From positions 310,001 through 374,000 of the forward strand of contig NZ_SPUJ01000003.1 of assembly GCF_004522105.1 (NCBI RefSeq): a DNA stretch of 64,000 bases, given 5' to 3'. Numbering within the stretch: the stretch's first letter is position 1; each line of letters opens with the position of its first letter. Under the pieces are notes generated by a model that saw only the letters and a list, made by a program, of their open reading frames with translations, had not been told where the DNA came from and did not search any database. This DNA comes from Nocardioides sp. 1609. Lineage in GTDB: Bacteria > Actinomycetota > Actinomycetes > Propionibacteriales > Nocardioidaceae. Positions 1 to 8,374 of this stretch are shown here, one piece after another. A program made the translations under genes and the position numbers.

Positions 1-995
1 CGCTGACACCGGCCGAGGCGTGGGCCCAGGTCCGCGAGGCGGCCCAGCGGGTCGACGGCGCCGCCGACCCGCTGGGCCTCGCCGTGCTGCTCTGGGCCGA
101 GCGTGGCCTGCCGGCGCGACCGCGGTTGGCGGGACTGGGCGGCGAGGTGGCCCGGGGGTTCTACTACGTCGGCCCGCCGCTCCCGCTGCGGGTGACGCCG
201 GCTCTCGCGGGCGCCCTGACCCGCTGGCGTCTGACGCCCAACGAGCGGGTCGATCCCGGGGCGTTCGTGCCCGGGCTCGCCGAGGCTGCCGCCGCGCAGG
301 TCGCCGACGACGTCCACGCCGCCCTCGCCGCGACCGGCCGGCCGTGGTGGCCGGCGACCGACGAGCTCTACCTGTGGGAGCGGATGGGCCGGTGGGCCGG
401 GGTGCTCGCCTCCGCGACCTGCGCCGACCGCACGACCGTGAACCCGATGCTCGACCGCGCCTTCGTCGACCTGGCCCGCTCGGTGGCTCCGTCGGCGAAG
501 CAGAACATGCGTCTGCTGAGCCGCATCCTGGTCGAGCTCGACCCCGCTCTCGCCCTCATCGGGCTCGACCACCGACCGCCCCCCGTCGCGTACGCGACCC
601 GCACGTGGCGCGGCTCGGCCGCCCTGGCGGCCACCCAGGCCCGGCGGGTGACCGGCAAGGTGGCGCAGCGGGTGCACGGCAGCACCCGCCCGCCGGCCGG
701 TGGTGAGGCGCTCAGGGCGTTGGTGCTGGAGCACTGGCGCGCGGAGCCCGGCCTGCTCGACCCCGCCCGCTCGCTCGGCGTCCTGCGGGAGGAGTGGCTC
801 GACGCGGTCGCGGCCGGGCAGGTCCGCCCCGCCGCCACGACGGTGTCGTTCCTGGTGAACCTGCTCAGCGCGCTCGAGGAGCAGGCGGGCGGCTCGGGCC
901 GGCCGGGTCAGAGCGGGACGAGCCGGGTGCCGCAGCCGAGCACGGCGGGCCGCGACGAGGGGCGCAGCAGCGCCCGGACGGAGGCCCGGGACTGA
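1..995 (+). CDS. Asparagine-synthase-like protein, C-terminal part (5' end outside window)
   Basis: The reading frame is open from the window edge, so the start is missing; 330 residues are visible. Around visible residues 44-55 there is GLGGE followed by VARGFYY, and around 147-157 NPMLDRAFVDLA. This pair resembles the C-terminal ATP-pyrophosphatase domain of asparagine-synthase family proteins (SGxGGDE loop, then the FPFLDHR-like segment). Such genes are common in actinobacterial surface-polysaccharide loci, where they may amidate a sugar or an unknown acceptor. The ATP-binding N-terminal motif lies outside the window, so catalysis cannot be judged. The 3' end overlaps the convergent glycosyltransferase gene by 88 bp; the last ~30 residues are Gly/Arg/Ser-rich and look like read-through rather than domain. 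Family fairly likely, substrate unknown. Confidence 0.6.
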   Translation, partial: LTPAEAWAQVREAAQRVDGAADPLGLAVLLWAERGLPARPRLAGLGGEVARGFYYVGPPLPLRVTPALAGALTRWRLTPNERVDPGAFVPGLAEAAAAQVADDVHAALAATGRPWWPATDELYLWERMGRWAGVLASATCADRTTVNPMLDRAFVDLARSVAPSAKQNMRLLSRILVELDPALALIGLDHRPPPVAYATRTWRGSAALAATQARRVTGKVAQRVHGSTRPPAGGEALRALVLEHWRAEPGLLDPARSLGVLREEWLDAVAAGQVRPAATTVSFLVNLLSALEEQAGGSGRPGQSGTSRVPQPSTAGRDEGRSSARTEARD

Positions 996-1807
996 TGATG
1001 ACCGCGCGCCACCCACGTGAGCTCCGAGAGCACCGTGAGCCCGAAGTAGGCGGCGCCGGCCGCCGGGCCGGAGCGCCGTCGGAAGAGACGGACCCGGTTG
1101 ATGATCTGCGCGGTGTGGGTCAGGTCGTTGCGGCCCGACGCGCCACCGACGTGGACGGCGGTCGACCCGGGCGCGAACCAGGTCGCCCAGCCGGCGTCGC
1201 GGGCCCGCAGGCAGAAGTCGGTCTCCTCGGAGTAGAGGAAGAAGGACTCGTCCCAGTCGCCGACCGCGTCGGCGCAGGCCGCGGAGACCGCGAGGACGGC
1301 GCCGAGCGCCCAGTCCACCGGGCCCGGCCGCTCGTAGGCATCGGCCTCCTGCACGTACTCCGACAGCGCCGGGACTCCGAGCCGGCTCAGCCCGAGGGCC
1401 CGCAGCACGGTCGGCTCGCGGCGCAGCGAGTGGTGCAGGTCGCCGGTGTCGGTGCGGACCCGGGGCGCGGCGATGCCCACGCCGGGCCGGTCGAGCGCCG
1501 CCAGCAGCGGTCGCACGGCGTCCGGGTCGAGCCGCACGTCGGGGTTCAGCACGAGGTACGCCGGGGCGGCGGCCGCCGCGCGGAGACCGCGGTTGATGCC
1601 GCCGGCGTACCCGGTGTTGGTGGACTCCACGACCCGGCAGTCGTCGCGGGCCCGCAGCACCGCGACCGTGTCGTCGGCGGAGCCGTTGTCGACCACCACG
1701 ACGTCCGCGACGAGGCCGCCGAGGGCCGCCGGCAGCGAGTCGAGCAGGTCGCCGACGACGTCGGCGCTGTTGTAGGCCACCACGACCACGGCCACGTCGC
1801 AGGTCAT
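908..1807 (-). CDS. GT2 family glycosyltransferase (rhamnosyltransferase-like)
   Basis: A 299-residue GT-A fold transferase, probably adding a sugar to a lipid-linked glycan at the inner face of the membrane. The N-terminus has the nucleotide-sugar strand VAVVVVAYNS (residues 5-14) and VVVDNGSADD (38-46). The metal-binding position is NPD (88-90) rather than DxD, as in WbbL-like rhamnosyltransferases, and the acceptor-side motif EETDFCLRA sits at 194-202. The frame opens 17 codons further upstream, but I chose the ATG at 1807 because the GT2 strand begins directly after it and a TACGGT hexamer lies 6 nt before it. It is transcribed away from the GT4 gene at 1882. Donor and acceptor are not known. 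Confidence 0.85.
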   Translation of the reverse strand: MTCDVAVVVVAYNSADVVGDLLDSLPAALGGLVADVVVVDNGSADDTVAVLRARDDCRVVESTNTGYAGGINRGLRAAAAAPAYLVLNPDVRLDPDAVRPLLAALDRPGVGIAAPRVRTDTGDLHHSLRREPTVLRALGLSRLGVPALSEYVQEADAYERPGPVDWALGAVLAVSAACADAVGDWDESFFLYSEETDFCLRARDAGWATWFAPGSTAVHVGGASGRNDLTHTAQIINRVRLFRRRSGPAAGAAYFGLTVLSELTWVARGHHQSRASVRALLRPSSRPAVLGCGTRLVPL

Positions 1808-1813
1808 CGGGCC

Positions 1814-1819
1814 ACCGTA
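1814..1819 (-). promoter_or_regulatory. -10 hexamer TACGGT of the GT2 gene (leaderless type)
   Basis: TACGGT on the minus strand ends 6 nt before the ATG at 1807. This leaves no room for a ribosome binding site and predicts a leaderless transcript. No clear -35 was seen. Confidence 0.55.
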
Positions 1820-1881
1820 GGAGCGCCGGCCGCGCCCACCACGCGACCGGGCGGCCACATCGCCCAGATCGGGGAGACACG

Positions 1882-3105
1882 ATGAGGGTGCTGCTGGTCG
1901 CGCCGACCACCGACCCGACCGACGTGGGCGAGGCGTGGGTCGCCGCCCAGTGGGCCGAGCGGCTCGGCCACCGCCACGACGTCACGCTGCTGACCTACCG
2001 CAAGCGGTCGCGGCCCAGCGCCGTCGCCGCGCTGCCGCACGTGCGGGTCGTCGAGTGGGTCGAACCGCCGCTGCTCGGCCGCGCCGAGCGGCTCAACAGC
2101 CTCATGAAGCCGGCGTACCTGCCCTTCCACGCCCGCGCGCGCCGGTGGATCCGTGACGCGACCGCCCGCGGGGAGCGCTTCGACGTGGCCCACCAGCCGC
2201 TGCCCGTCGCGATGCGCTACCCGACGCCGTTGTGCGGCCAGGGCATCCCCTACGTCCTGGGCCCGGTCGGCGGCAGCCTGGTCGCGCCCCCGGCGTTCGA
2301 CGCCGAGGACACCGCCCCGTGGTGGACCGGCCTGCGCCGCGTCGACGGCTGGCGGATGCGCCACGACCGCGCGCTACGCGCCGGGTACGCCGGGGCGGCG
2401 TGCGTGCTGGGCATCGCCCCGTACGTCGCCGAGGCGCTCGCGCCGGTGCCGCTGCGCCGCTTCGAGGTGCTCTCGGAGACGGCTCTGCGCGTGCTGCCGC
2501 CCGCCACCCCGCGGCCCGCGCCGCAGCCGGGCGAGCCGCTGCGGCTGCTCTTCGTCGGCCGGCTGGTCCGCACCAAGGGCGCCCGCGACGCCATCGCCGC
2601 GCTCGCGCACCTGCGCGACGTGCCCGTCGTCCTCGACGTCGTCGGCGACGGCTTCGACCGCGCTGCGTGCGAGCGGCTCGCGGTCGACCTCGGCGTCGCC
2701 GACCGGGTGCGCTTCCACGGCACCCAGCCGCGCGAGCAGGTCGACCGGTTCTACGCGCAGGCCGACGTCTTCGTCTTCCCGAGCTACCGCGAGCCGGGCG
2801 GCAACGTCGCCTACGAGGCGATGGGCCACGGGCTGCCCGCCGTCGTCGTCGACCGGGGTGGCCCCGGTGAGGCCGTCACCGACGCGTGCGGAATCCGGGT
2901 CGCCGCGCACACGCCGGCGCAGCTGGCGCGCGACCTCGCCGCCGCCGTCCGACGGCTCGCCGACGACCCGCCCGCCCGGACGGCCATGGGGCGCGCCGCG
3001 CGGGAGCGGGTCGCGACGACCGGGCTCTGGGACCACAAGATCGACTGGGTGAGCGGGCTGTACGAGCAGCTGGCTCGAGAGGAGGCCGCACGTGTTCGTC
3101 CGTGA
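1882..3105 (+). CDS. GT4 family glycosyltransferase
   Basis: A 407-residue GT-B fold retaining glycosyltransferase. The acceptor domain runs over residues 1-215 and includes LGPVGGS (126-132), and the donor domain over 216-400. The donor domain carries LLFVGRLVRTKG (222-233) and the E-x7-E signature EPGGNVAYE (304-312) followed by GHGLPAVVV. Both are typical of GT4 enzymes that use nucleotide-activated sugars at the cytoplasmic membrane. The ATG at 1882 is preceded by GGGGAG at good spacing. It is the first gene of a plus-strand run: the Wzz-like gene starts 14 bp before its stop, then the polymerase follows. This points to assembly of a repeat unit for an exported polysaccharide. The exact sugar cannot be read from the sequence. 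Confidence 0.9.
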   Translation: MRVLLVAPTTDPTDVGEAWVAAQWAERLGHRHDVTLLTYRKRSRPSAVAALPHVRVVEWVEPPLLGRAERLNSLMKPAYLPFHARARRWIRDATARGERFDVAHQPLPVAMRYPTPLCGQGIPYVLGPVGGSLVAPPAFDAEDTAPWWTGLRRVDGWRMRHDRALRAGYAGAACVLGIAPYVAEALAPVPLRRFEVLSETALRVLPPATPRPAPQPGEPLRLLFVGRLVRTKGARDAIAALAHLRDVPVVLDVVGDGFDRAACERLAVDLGVADRVRFHGTQPREQVDRFYAQADVFVFPSYREPGGNVAYEAMGHGLPAVVVDRGGPGEAVTDACGIRVAAHTPAQLARDLAAAVRRLADDPPARTAMGRAARERVATTGLWDHKIDWVSGLYEQLAREEAARVRP

Positions 3106-3892
3106 CGTGTTCAAGGCGCTGCTGCGGCGGTGGTACCTCGTGCCGCTCGTCCTGGCCATGACGGCCGGGGGAGTCGCCGCCGCCCTCAGCCAGGTCGGTC
3201 CGACCTACCGGGCCACCGCCAGCGTCGTCCTGGTGCCGCCGGAGACCACGCTCGGCGTGACCGGCAACCCCTACCTCTTCCTCGGTGGCCTCGAGCAGAG
3301 CGTCGACGTCCTCAGCCGCACGCTGTCGGCGCAGGAGGTGCGCGAGCAGGTGCGCGACGCCGCCGGCACCGACCGGGACTACGAGGTGGTCGGCGACGTC
3401 GCCACCAGCGCTCCCATCGTGCTGGCCACCGCGGAGGGCGGGTCGGCGGCGGAGGCCGACCGCCTGCTCGACGCCGTCCTGGACGCCGTTCCCGAGGTGC
3501 TGGCCAACCTGCAGGACGACCTGGGCGTCGAGCCGGACGCCCAGATCGCCACCCAGGTGATCGCCCGCACCGACGACCCGGAGGTGGTCCAGAAGACCCG
3601 GCTCCGCCTCGCCGTCCTCGCCGCCGGCGCGGGTGGGGTGCTCGGGCTGCTCGCCGTGCTCGTGCTCGACGGGCTCCTCCTGCGTCACCGCCTGCACCGC
3701 GACGCCCGCCGCCCGTCGTCCGCGCCGCCCGAGCGCCTCGGCCCGCCCGAGCCGGCCGAGCCGCCCGGGTTGGCCGGGCCGCCCGGGTTGGCCGGGCCGG
3801 ACGGGCCGGACGGGCCGGACGAGCCGGACCGGCCCGTCGGCGGGTCGACGGACCGTGTGCCGATCCCGCTCCCCGGTCCCCGGAAGTCGTGA
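3092..3892 (+). CDS. Wzz-like polysaccharide chain-length determinant protein
   Basis: A 266-residue membrane protein with the two-helix layout of Wzz/Wzc-type co-polymerases: a first membrane segment at about 17-35, a periplasm-like loop (36-170) with YRATASVVL, and a second membrane segment at about 171-194. There is no kinase domain behind it. The cytoplasmic tail (205-266) is a Pro/Gly/Asp low-complexity stretch encoded by tandem 18-bp and 9-bp repeats. The GTG start at 3092 has GAGAGGAGG just upstream and overlaps the GT4 gene by 14 bp; its stop overlaps the next gene as GTGA. The role is to set polymer length together with the polymerase at 3889. Confidence 0.8.
   Translation: MFVRDVFKALLRRWYLVPLVLAMTAGGVAAALSQVGPTYRATASVVLVPPETTLGVTGNPYLFLGGLEQSVDVLSRTLSAQEVREQVRDAAGTDRDYEVVGDVATSAPIVLATAEGGSAAEADRLLDAVLDAVPEVLANLQDDLGVEPDAQIATQVIARTDDPEVVQKTRLRLAVLAAGAGGVLGLLAVLVLDGLLLRHRLHRDARRPSSAPPERLGPPEPAEPPGLAGPPGLAGPDGPDGPDEPDRPVGGSTDRVPIPLPGPRKS
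3761..3832 (+). repeat. Tandem repeats coding the Pro/Gly/Asp tail of the Wzz-like protein
   Basis: Two perfect tandem copies of the 18-mer CCGCCCGGGTTGGCCGGG (3761-3778 and 3779-3796) are followed by four copies of a 9-mer close to CCGGACGGG (3797-3832). All units are multiples of three, so copy-number change keeps the frame. Confidence 0.85.
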
Positions 3893-5199
3893 CGGTGCTC
3901 CAGGCGCGCCCCGCGGCGCCGTCACCCCTCTCCCCGGCGTCCGCGTTCGGCCGGCTCGACGCGACCTCGGTGCTCACCGGGTACGCCGTCCTGCTGATGG
4001 CCGTGCCGAACCGGCTGGTGATCGGGCCGCTGGGCGGGGCCGGCTCGCCGGCCGGCGTCCTCGCCCTGGCCTGCCTGCTCTGGTGGACGGCCCACCAGCT
4101 CGGACGCTCGGCGCCCGGGGCTCCCGCCCCGGCACCCGTGCGCTCGGCGCTGGTCGCGTTCGCGTTCGCGGTCGGGGCGAGCTTCGTCGCCGCGACCGTC
4201 CGCCCGATCGACCCGCAGGAGTTCAGCACCGCGACCCTCGGGCTCGTGCTGCTGGCGGGCTGGGGCGGCGTCCTCCTCGTCGGCAACGACGGCATCGCGT
4301 CCCGCGAGCGCCTGGTCGTGCTCGTGCGGCGGCTGGTCGCGCTGAGCGCCGGGATGGCGACCCTCGGCATCGTCCAGTTCCTGACCGGGGAGACCCTGGT
4401 CGACAAGATCTCGGTGCCGGGTCTCGCGGTGAACCACACCCAGACGTCGCTCACCCTGCGCGAGGGGTTCAGCCGGCCGTCGGCGACCGCGACCCACCCG
4501 ATCGAGTACGGCGCCGTCATCACCATGATGCTGCCGCTCGCCCTGGCCCTCGCGTACGGCGACCGGGAGCGCTCCGCGCTGCGCCGGTGGGTCCCGGTGG
4601 CCGCGATCGGGATCTGCATCCCGCTGTCGATCTCGCGCTCGGCGCTGGTCGCCGGGGCGGTCGCGCTGGTCGTCGTCCTCGTGAGCTGGCCGCGCGCGGC
4701 GCGGGCGGTCGCCGGGGTCGCGCTCCTGGTCGGCAGCGTGCTGATGTACCTCCTGGTGCCGGGGATGCTGGGCAGCCTGCTCGGCCTGTTCACCCGGATC
4801 GGCTCCGACAGCAGCGCGTTGTCGCGCACCGGGTCCTACGACATCGCCGGCGAGTTCGTGGCGACGTCGCCGGTGGTCGGCCGCGGGTTCGGGACCTTCC
4901 TGCCGGCGTACCGGATCCTCGACAACCAGTACCTCGGCCTGGCCATCGAGATCGGGCTGGTCGGCCTGACGGCGTTCCTCGCGGTGCTCGTCGCCGCCCT
5001 GTGGTGCGCCTTCCGCGCCCGTCGGGCGGCGCGCGACCTGCTCGGCGCGCAGCTGGCCACCGGCCTGCTGGCCGCGGTGGCCGCCGGGGCCGTCAACCTC
5101 GCGCTCTTCGACGGATTGAGCTTCTCGATGTCGGCCGGCGTGCTGTTCTTAGTGCTCGGCCTCGCCGGGGCCTCTCGACGACTGGAGGAACGTCCATGA
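3889..5199 (+). CDS. O-antigen ligase/polymerase (Wzy-like) family protein
   Basis: A 436-residue, almost entirely hydrophobic protein with about ten membrane segments. The periplasm-side loop and the SRSALVAGAVAL segment, followed later by GRGFGTFLPAYR and an NQYLGLAIEIGLVGL helix, are characteristic of the O-antigen ligase/Wzy superfamily. It would polymerise lipid-linked repeat units on the outer face of the cell membrane. The GTG start at 3889 overlaps the stop of the Wzz-like gene (GTGA), so the two are translationally coupled, which fits their usual partnership. The next gene starts inside its stop codon (ATGA). Membership of the family is clear; ligase versus polymerase cannot be told, and polymerase is favoured by the Wzz neighbour. 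Confidence 0.82.
   Translation: MTVLQARPAAPSPLSPASAFGRLDATSVLTGYAVLLMAVPNRLVIGPLGGAGSPAGVLALACLLWWTAHQLGRSAPGAPAPAPVRSALVAFAFAVGASFVAATVRPIDPQEFSTATLGLVLLAGWGGVLLVGNDGIASRERLVVLVRRLVALSAGMATLGIVQFLTGETLVDKISVPGLAVNHTQTSLTLREGFSRPSATATHPIEYGAVITMMLPLALALAYGDRERSALRRWVPVAAIGICIPLSISRSALVAGAVALVVVLVSWPRAARAVAGVALLVGSVLMYLLVPGMLGSLLGLFTRIGSDSSALSRTGSYDIAGEFVATSPVVGRGFGTFLPAYRILDNQYLGLAIEIGLVGLTAFLAVLVAALWCAFRARRAARDLLGAQLATGLLAAVAAGAVNLALFDGLSFSMSAGVLFLVLGLAGASRRLEERP
5184..5188 (+). promoter_or_regulatory. Shine-Dalgarno GGAGG supporting the start at 5196
   Basis: GGAGG lies 7 nt before the ATG at 5196, inside the end of the polymerase gene. This favours the longer start of the beta-helix protein over the internal ATG at 5295. 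Confidence 0.6.
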
Positions 5200-6293
5200 C
5201 CCGAACGGAGATGTCGGCGCGCGTCGCGGGCACGGTAACGTCGCGACCGCGCTCCACCCGGGGCGGCCGCCGCTGTGGGAGCAAGGGATCCTCCATGTTC
5301 CAGCGTGCCCTCACACGCCTGTGCCTCGTGCTCGTCGGGGTGCTGGTCACCGTGGCCTGCGCCGACGGTCCACCCGACCCGGGCGGTGCCGCCCCCGCGG
5401 CCGCCGTCCCCGTCGTCGCCCCGGCCGACGCCTCGGCCGACGCTGCCGGCCGTGCCCGCCCCGCGACGAGCCGCGACGCCGTCCCCCGCGCGCAACGGCG
5501 CAACTGTGCCGCCCGGCCCAGCCGGTGCGGCTATCCCGACGCCACCAACACCGGCGTGCCGGGTGGCACCACGTTGCGCAGCTCGGGCCCCATCGACGCC
5601 GACCGCAACGGCATGGTGATCGACGGCCGCGACGTGCGCGGCGAGATCAACGTGACCGCCTCCAACGTCACCATCAAGAACACCCGCGTCACCGGTGGCC
5701 GGGGGATCGGACCCGCCGACTGGGTGATCATCATCCGGCCCGGGGCCGACAACCTCCGGATCATCGACAGCACCATCCTGACCCCGGCCGGGACGCCGCA
5801 GGACATCGCCTGCATCTTCAACATCGGGGAGAGCAAGCCGTGGATCCAGCGGGTCGACATCAGCGGCTGCAGCGCTGGCGTGTCGACCGGCGGCGGCACC
5901 GTCCGTGACTCCTACATCCACGACATGGCCGAGGTCGAGGGCCTCTCGCACGACGTCGGGATCGCCTCCAACGGAGGGGGCGGCCTCCAGGTGCGGCACA
6001 ACACGATCTTCAACCAGCTCGACCAGACCGCCGCGGTGGCGATGTACCAGGACTTCGGCGGCCAGCGCGACAACGTGGTCCGGCGCAACCTGCTCGCCGG
6101 CGGTGGCTACTGCGTGTACGGCGGCGCGGGCGACACTGCGACCCGCAACATCAAGTTCATCCGCAACCGGTTCAGCCGCAGGTACCACTCCCGCTGCGGC
6201 TACTACGGGGTCGTGGCGTCGTTCGACCGCAACGACCCGGGCAACGTGTGGCGCGAGAACTTCTGGGACGACACCCTGCGACCGGCCCGGTAG
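5196..6293 (+). CDS. Secreted right-handed parallel beta-helix protein
   Basis: 365 residues from this start. A hydrophobic export segment (LCLVLVGVLVTVAC, about residues 42-55) is followed by a Pro/Ala linker and then a domain of short beta-strand turns with regular N, G and D (INVTASNVTIKNTRVTGG, ADNLRIIDSTI, LQVRHNTIFNQL, DNVVRRNLL, NIKFIRNRF). That is the pattern of right-handed parallel beta-helix proteins related to pectate lyases and other polysaccharide-acting enzymes. The cysteine at the end of the hydrophobic segment could be a lipobox (TVAC), but the -3 residue is atypical. An ATG at 5295 would give a normal short signal peptide, so the true start is open. Placed in the polysaccharide operon, it may trim or bind the polymer; no catalytic residues are assignable. 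Confidence 0.75.
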   Translation: MTRTEMSARVAGTVTSRPRSTRGGRRCGSKGSSMFQRALTRLCLVLVGVLVTVACADGPPDPGGAAPAAAVPVVAPADASADAAGRARPATSRDAVPRAQRRNCAARPSRCGYPDATNTGVPGGTTLRSSGPIDADRNGMVIDGRDVRGEINVTASNVTIKNTRVTGGRGIGPADWVIIIRPGADNLRIIDSTILTPAGTPQDIACIFNIGESKPWIQRVDISGCSAGVSTGGGTVRDSYIHDMAEVEGLSHDVGIASNGGGGLQVRHNTIFNQLDQTAAVAMYQDFGGQRDNVVRRNLLAGGGYCVYGGAGDTATRNIKFIRNRFSRRYHSRCGYYGVVASFDRNDPGNVWRENFWDDTLRPAR

Positions 6294-6304
6294 GCGGGGC
6301 GACG

Positions 6305-7054
6305 ATGACGACCTGGGACGCGGTCGCTGCCTGCCGCCGGCGCTGGTACGTCCTGCTGGCGGGGCTGCTGGTCACGCTCGGCCTGGTGGCCGGGCTGGCC
6401 CGCGTCGACGGCGTGTACGCCGCCCGGGTCGACGTCGTCTTCCTCGCCCCGGCGACCGCGGCGGCGCCGAACCGGATCGCGTCGGCGTCGTCCAGCGTCA
6501 TCGCGATCGCCGGTCAGGTGCAGCGGATGGTCGCTCCCGGTCCGCACGGTGGCATCAACCGGGCGGCGACCAGCGACGCCGTCGGCCTGCTCGGCACCGG
6601 CGTCGACGACGGCGCCGCGATCGTCCTGCCCGACTCGGGGGGTCAGTGGGCGCACGGCTTCGACCGTCCGGTGCTGAGCATCGAGGTCACCGGGGCGTCG
6701 CCGGCCGACGTCCTCGCCCGCACGCGGCAGCTCGTCGCTCGCGTGGAGGCGGCGACCCTCGGCCTCCAGGACGACCCGCGGATCGCGGCCGACAACCGGA
6801 TCACCACCAGCCTGTCGCCGGCCGTCCCCCAGGTCAGCTACCACGAGGGCCGCCGCTCGCTCTCGATGCTGGCCGCCCTCCTCCTGGGCCTCGCGCTCTC
6901 GCTCGTCCTCGCCGTCGCCTCCGACCGCCGGTTGCGCGCCTTCCGAGACCTCCGCCTCCGGAGGCGCGCCAGGCTGCCCACCCGATCACCCCACCCCCGA
7001 CTGCTCGCCGACCCGTCACCTATAGCTGACGGGTCACCGCGAGATCGTCGCTGA
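6305..7054 (+). CDS. Second Wzz-like membrane protein of the polysaccharide locus
   Basis: 249 residues. A short cytoplasmic N-terminus leads into a membrane segment (about 15-31), then YAARVDVVFLAP, an extracytoplasmic loop, and a second membrane segment (LSMLAALLLGLALSLVLAVAS, about 188-208). This two-helix topology with an N-terminal VDVVFLAP strand matches Wzz/capsular co-polymerases, though sequence similarity to the first Wzz-like protein at 3092 is low. The ATG at 6305 follows the previous stop by 11 bp. The C-terminal tail is Arg-rich and its last codons run into a palindromic repeat (7010-7082), so the extreme end of the protein is shaped by that element. Confidence 0.65.
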   Translation: MTTWDAVAACRRRWYVLLAGLLVTLGLVAGLARVDGVYAARVDVVFLAPATAAAPNRIASASSSVIAIAGQVQRMVAPGPHGGINRAATSDAVGLLGTGVDDGAAIVLPDSGGQWAHGFDRPVLSIEVTGASPADVLARTRQLVARVEAATLGLQDDPRIAADNRITTSLSPAVPQVSYHEGRRSLSMLAALLLGLALSLVLAVASDRRLRAFRDLRLRRRARLPTRSPHPRLLADPSPIADGSPRDRR

Positions 7055-7082
7055 CCCGTCACCTATAGGTGACGGGTCAGCG
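7010..7082. repeat. Double palindromic element between convergent genes
   Basis: Two palindromes built from the same arms. The second (7049-7082) is a perfect 34-bp dyad with 17-nt arms CGCTGACCCGTCACCTA; the first (7010-7035) is the same core with one mismatched arm pair. They are separated by 13 bp. The element sits at the tail-to-tail junction of the Wzz-like gene (stop 7054) and wecB (stop 7097). It could form a strong hairpin in either transcript, so a bidirectional terminator is likely, but there is no T-tract. Confidence 0.75.
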
Positions 7083-7096
7083 TCGGTCGGTCGGGT

Positions 7097-8374
7097 TCAG
7101 GCGAGGGCGCTGAGCAGGGTCGGGGCCGGCTCGGTCGTGGGCTCGGTCGTGGTCGTGGTCGTGGGCTCGGTCGTGGTCGTGGGCTCGGGCGTGGAGTCGG
7201 GCGCCCACTCGGGGAGCCGGTCACCGACGCCGAGGTGCTGCTCCACGGCGGCCCGGACCCGGGCGGCGGCGTGGCCGTCGCCGTACGGGTTGACGGCCTG
7301 CGCCATCTCGGCGTGGGCGACGGGGTCGAGCAGCAGCCGGGAGGCGGCGTCGACGATGGTGTCCTCGTCGGTGCCGACCAGGCGCACCGTGCCGGCCACG
7401 ACGGCCTCGGGCCGCTCGGTCGTGTCGCGCAGCACGAGCACCGGCTTGCCGAGGCTCGGAGCCTCCTCCTGGACGCCGCCGCTGTCGGTGAGCACGAGCG
7501 TGCTGGCGTCCATCGCGCGGGCGAAGTCGGCGTACGACAGGGGCTCGGTGACCGTGACGTTGGCGAAGCCGGTCAGCGGAGGCAGCAGGACGTCGCGGAC
7601 GACGGGGTTCTTGTGCGCGGGCAGCAGGAAGTGGACGTCGGGGAAGCGGGTCGCGAGCCGGGCGACCGCCGCCGCGGTCCGCCCCATCGGGGCACCCCAC
7701 GACTCGCGCCGGTGCGAGGTGACCAGCACGCTGCGCGAGCGGCCGGTCGCGTCGAGGACGGCGAGCGCGGGGTCCTCCAGGGGCAGGCGCCGCCCGACGA
7801 CGTCGATCAACGCGTCGATGACGGTGTTGCCGGTGACGACGACGTCGGAGGCCGGCACGCCCTCGGCGAGCAGGTTGTCGCGGGAGACGGGGGTCGGGGC
7901 CAGGTGCAGCGAGGCCAGCTGGCCGACCATCTTGCGGTTGAGCTCCTCGGGGAACGGGTCGTACCGCTCGCCCGTGCGCAGCCCGGCCTCCACGTGCACC
8001 ACCGGCACCTGCTCGTAGAACGCCGCCAGCGCGCCGACGAACGCCGTCGTCGTGTCACCCTGCACCACCACGGCGTCCGGGCGCACGGCCCGGACCACCT
8101 CGGTGAGGCCGGTCAGCACCCGCCCGGTGAGCTCGTGCAGCTGCTGGCCGGTGCGCATCATCGCGAGGTCGTGGTCGGGGACGATGTCGAAGAGCGTGTT
8201 GACCTGGTCGAGCATCTCGCGGTGCTGACCGGTCACGCACACCACGACGCGCAGCACCGGCGACCCCCGGAGCGCCTGGACGACGGGCGCGAGCTTGATC
8301 GCCTCCGGCCGGGTCCCGTAGACCACCATGACCGTGCGCGGACCCGGTGCCCCCATGGCAGGTCCGGCGGTCAT
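7097..8374 (-). CDS. wecB: UDP-N-acetylglucosamine 2-epimerase (non-hydrolysing)
   Basis: 425 residues. It converts UDP-GlcNAc to UDP-ManNAc in the cytoplasm. Family motifs are all present: YGTRPEAIK (19-27), TGQH (48-51), QGDTTT (105-110), HVEAGLRT (127-134), PEELNRK (142-148), SHRRE (220-224) and DSGGVQEEA (297-305). The ATG at 8374 overlaps the stop of wecC (ATGA), so the pair is coupled, and the product would feed WecC directly. After residue 390 there is a 30-residue Thr/Pro/Glu tail (TTTTEPTTTTTT and similar) beyond the normal family end, encoded by a short DNA repeat. It is the last gene of a six-gene minus-strand chain. Confidence 0.95.
   Translation of the reverse strand: MTAGPAMGAPGPRTVMVVYGTRPEAIKLAPVVQALRGSPVLRVVVCVTGQHREMLDQVNTLFDIVPDHDLAMMRTGQQLHELTGRVLTGLTEVVRAVRPDAVVVQGDTTTAFVGALAAFYEQVPVVHVEAGLRTGERYDPFPEELNRKMVGQLASLHLAPTPVSRDNLLAEGVPASDVVVTGNTVIDALIDVVGRRLPLEDPALAVLDATGRSRSVLVTSHRRESWGAPMGRTAAAVARLATRFPDVHFLLPAHKNPVVRDVLLPPLTGFANVTVTEPLSYADFARAMDASTLVLTDSGGVQEEAPSLGKPVLVLRDTTERPEAVVAGTVRLVGTDEDTIVDAASRLLLDPVAHAEMAQAVNPYGDGHAAARVRAAVEQHLGVGDRLPEWAPDSTPEPTTTTEPTTTTTTEPTTEPAPTLLSALA
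7131..7188 (-). repeat. Short repeats coding the Thr/Pro/Glu tail of WecB
   Basis: On the plus strand the units GTCGTG and GGGCTCG alternate (for example GGTCGTGGTCGTGGGCTCGG). Translated on the minus strand they give runs of Thr with Glu-Pro. Unit lengths preserve the frame. Confidence 0.8.

Noticed and set aside
1807..1858. Upstream start of the GT2 glycosyltransferase at 1858
   Set aside because: Extra residues are Arg/Gly-rich and the leaderless hexamer points to the ATG at 1807.
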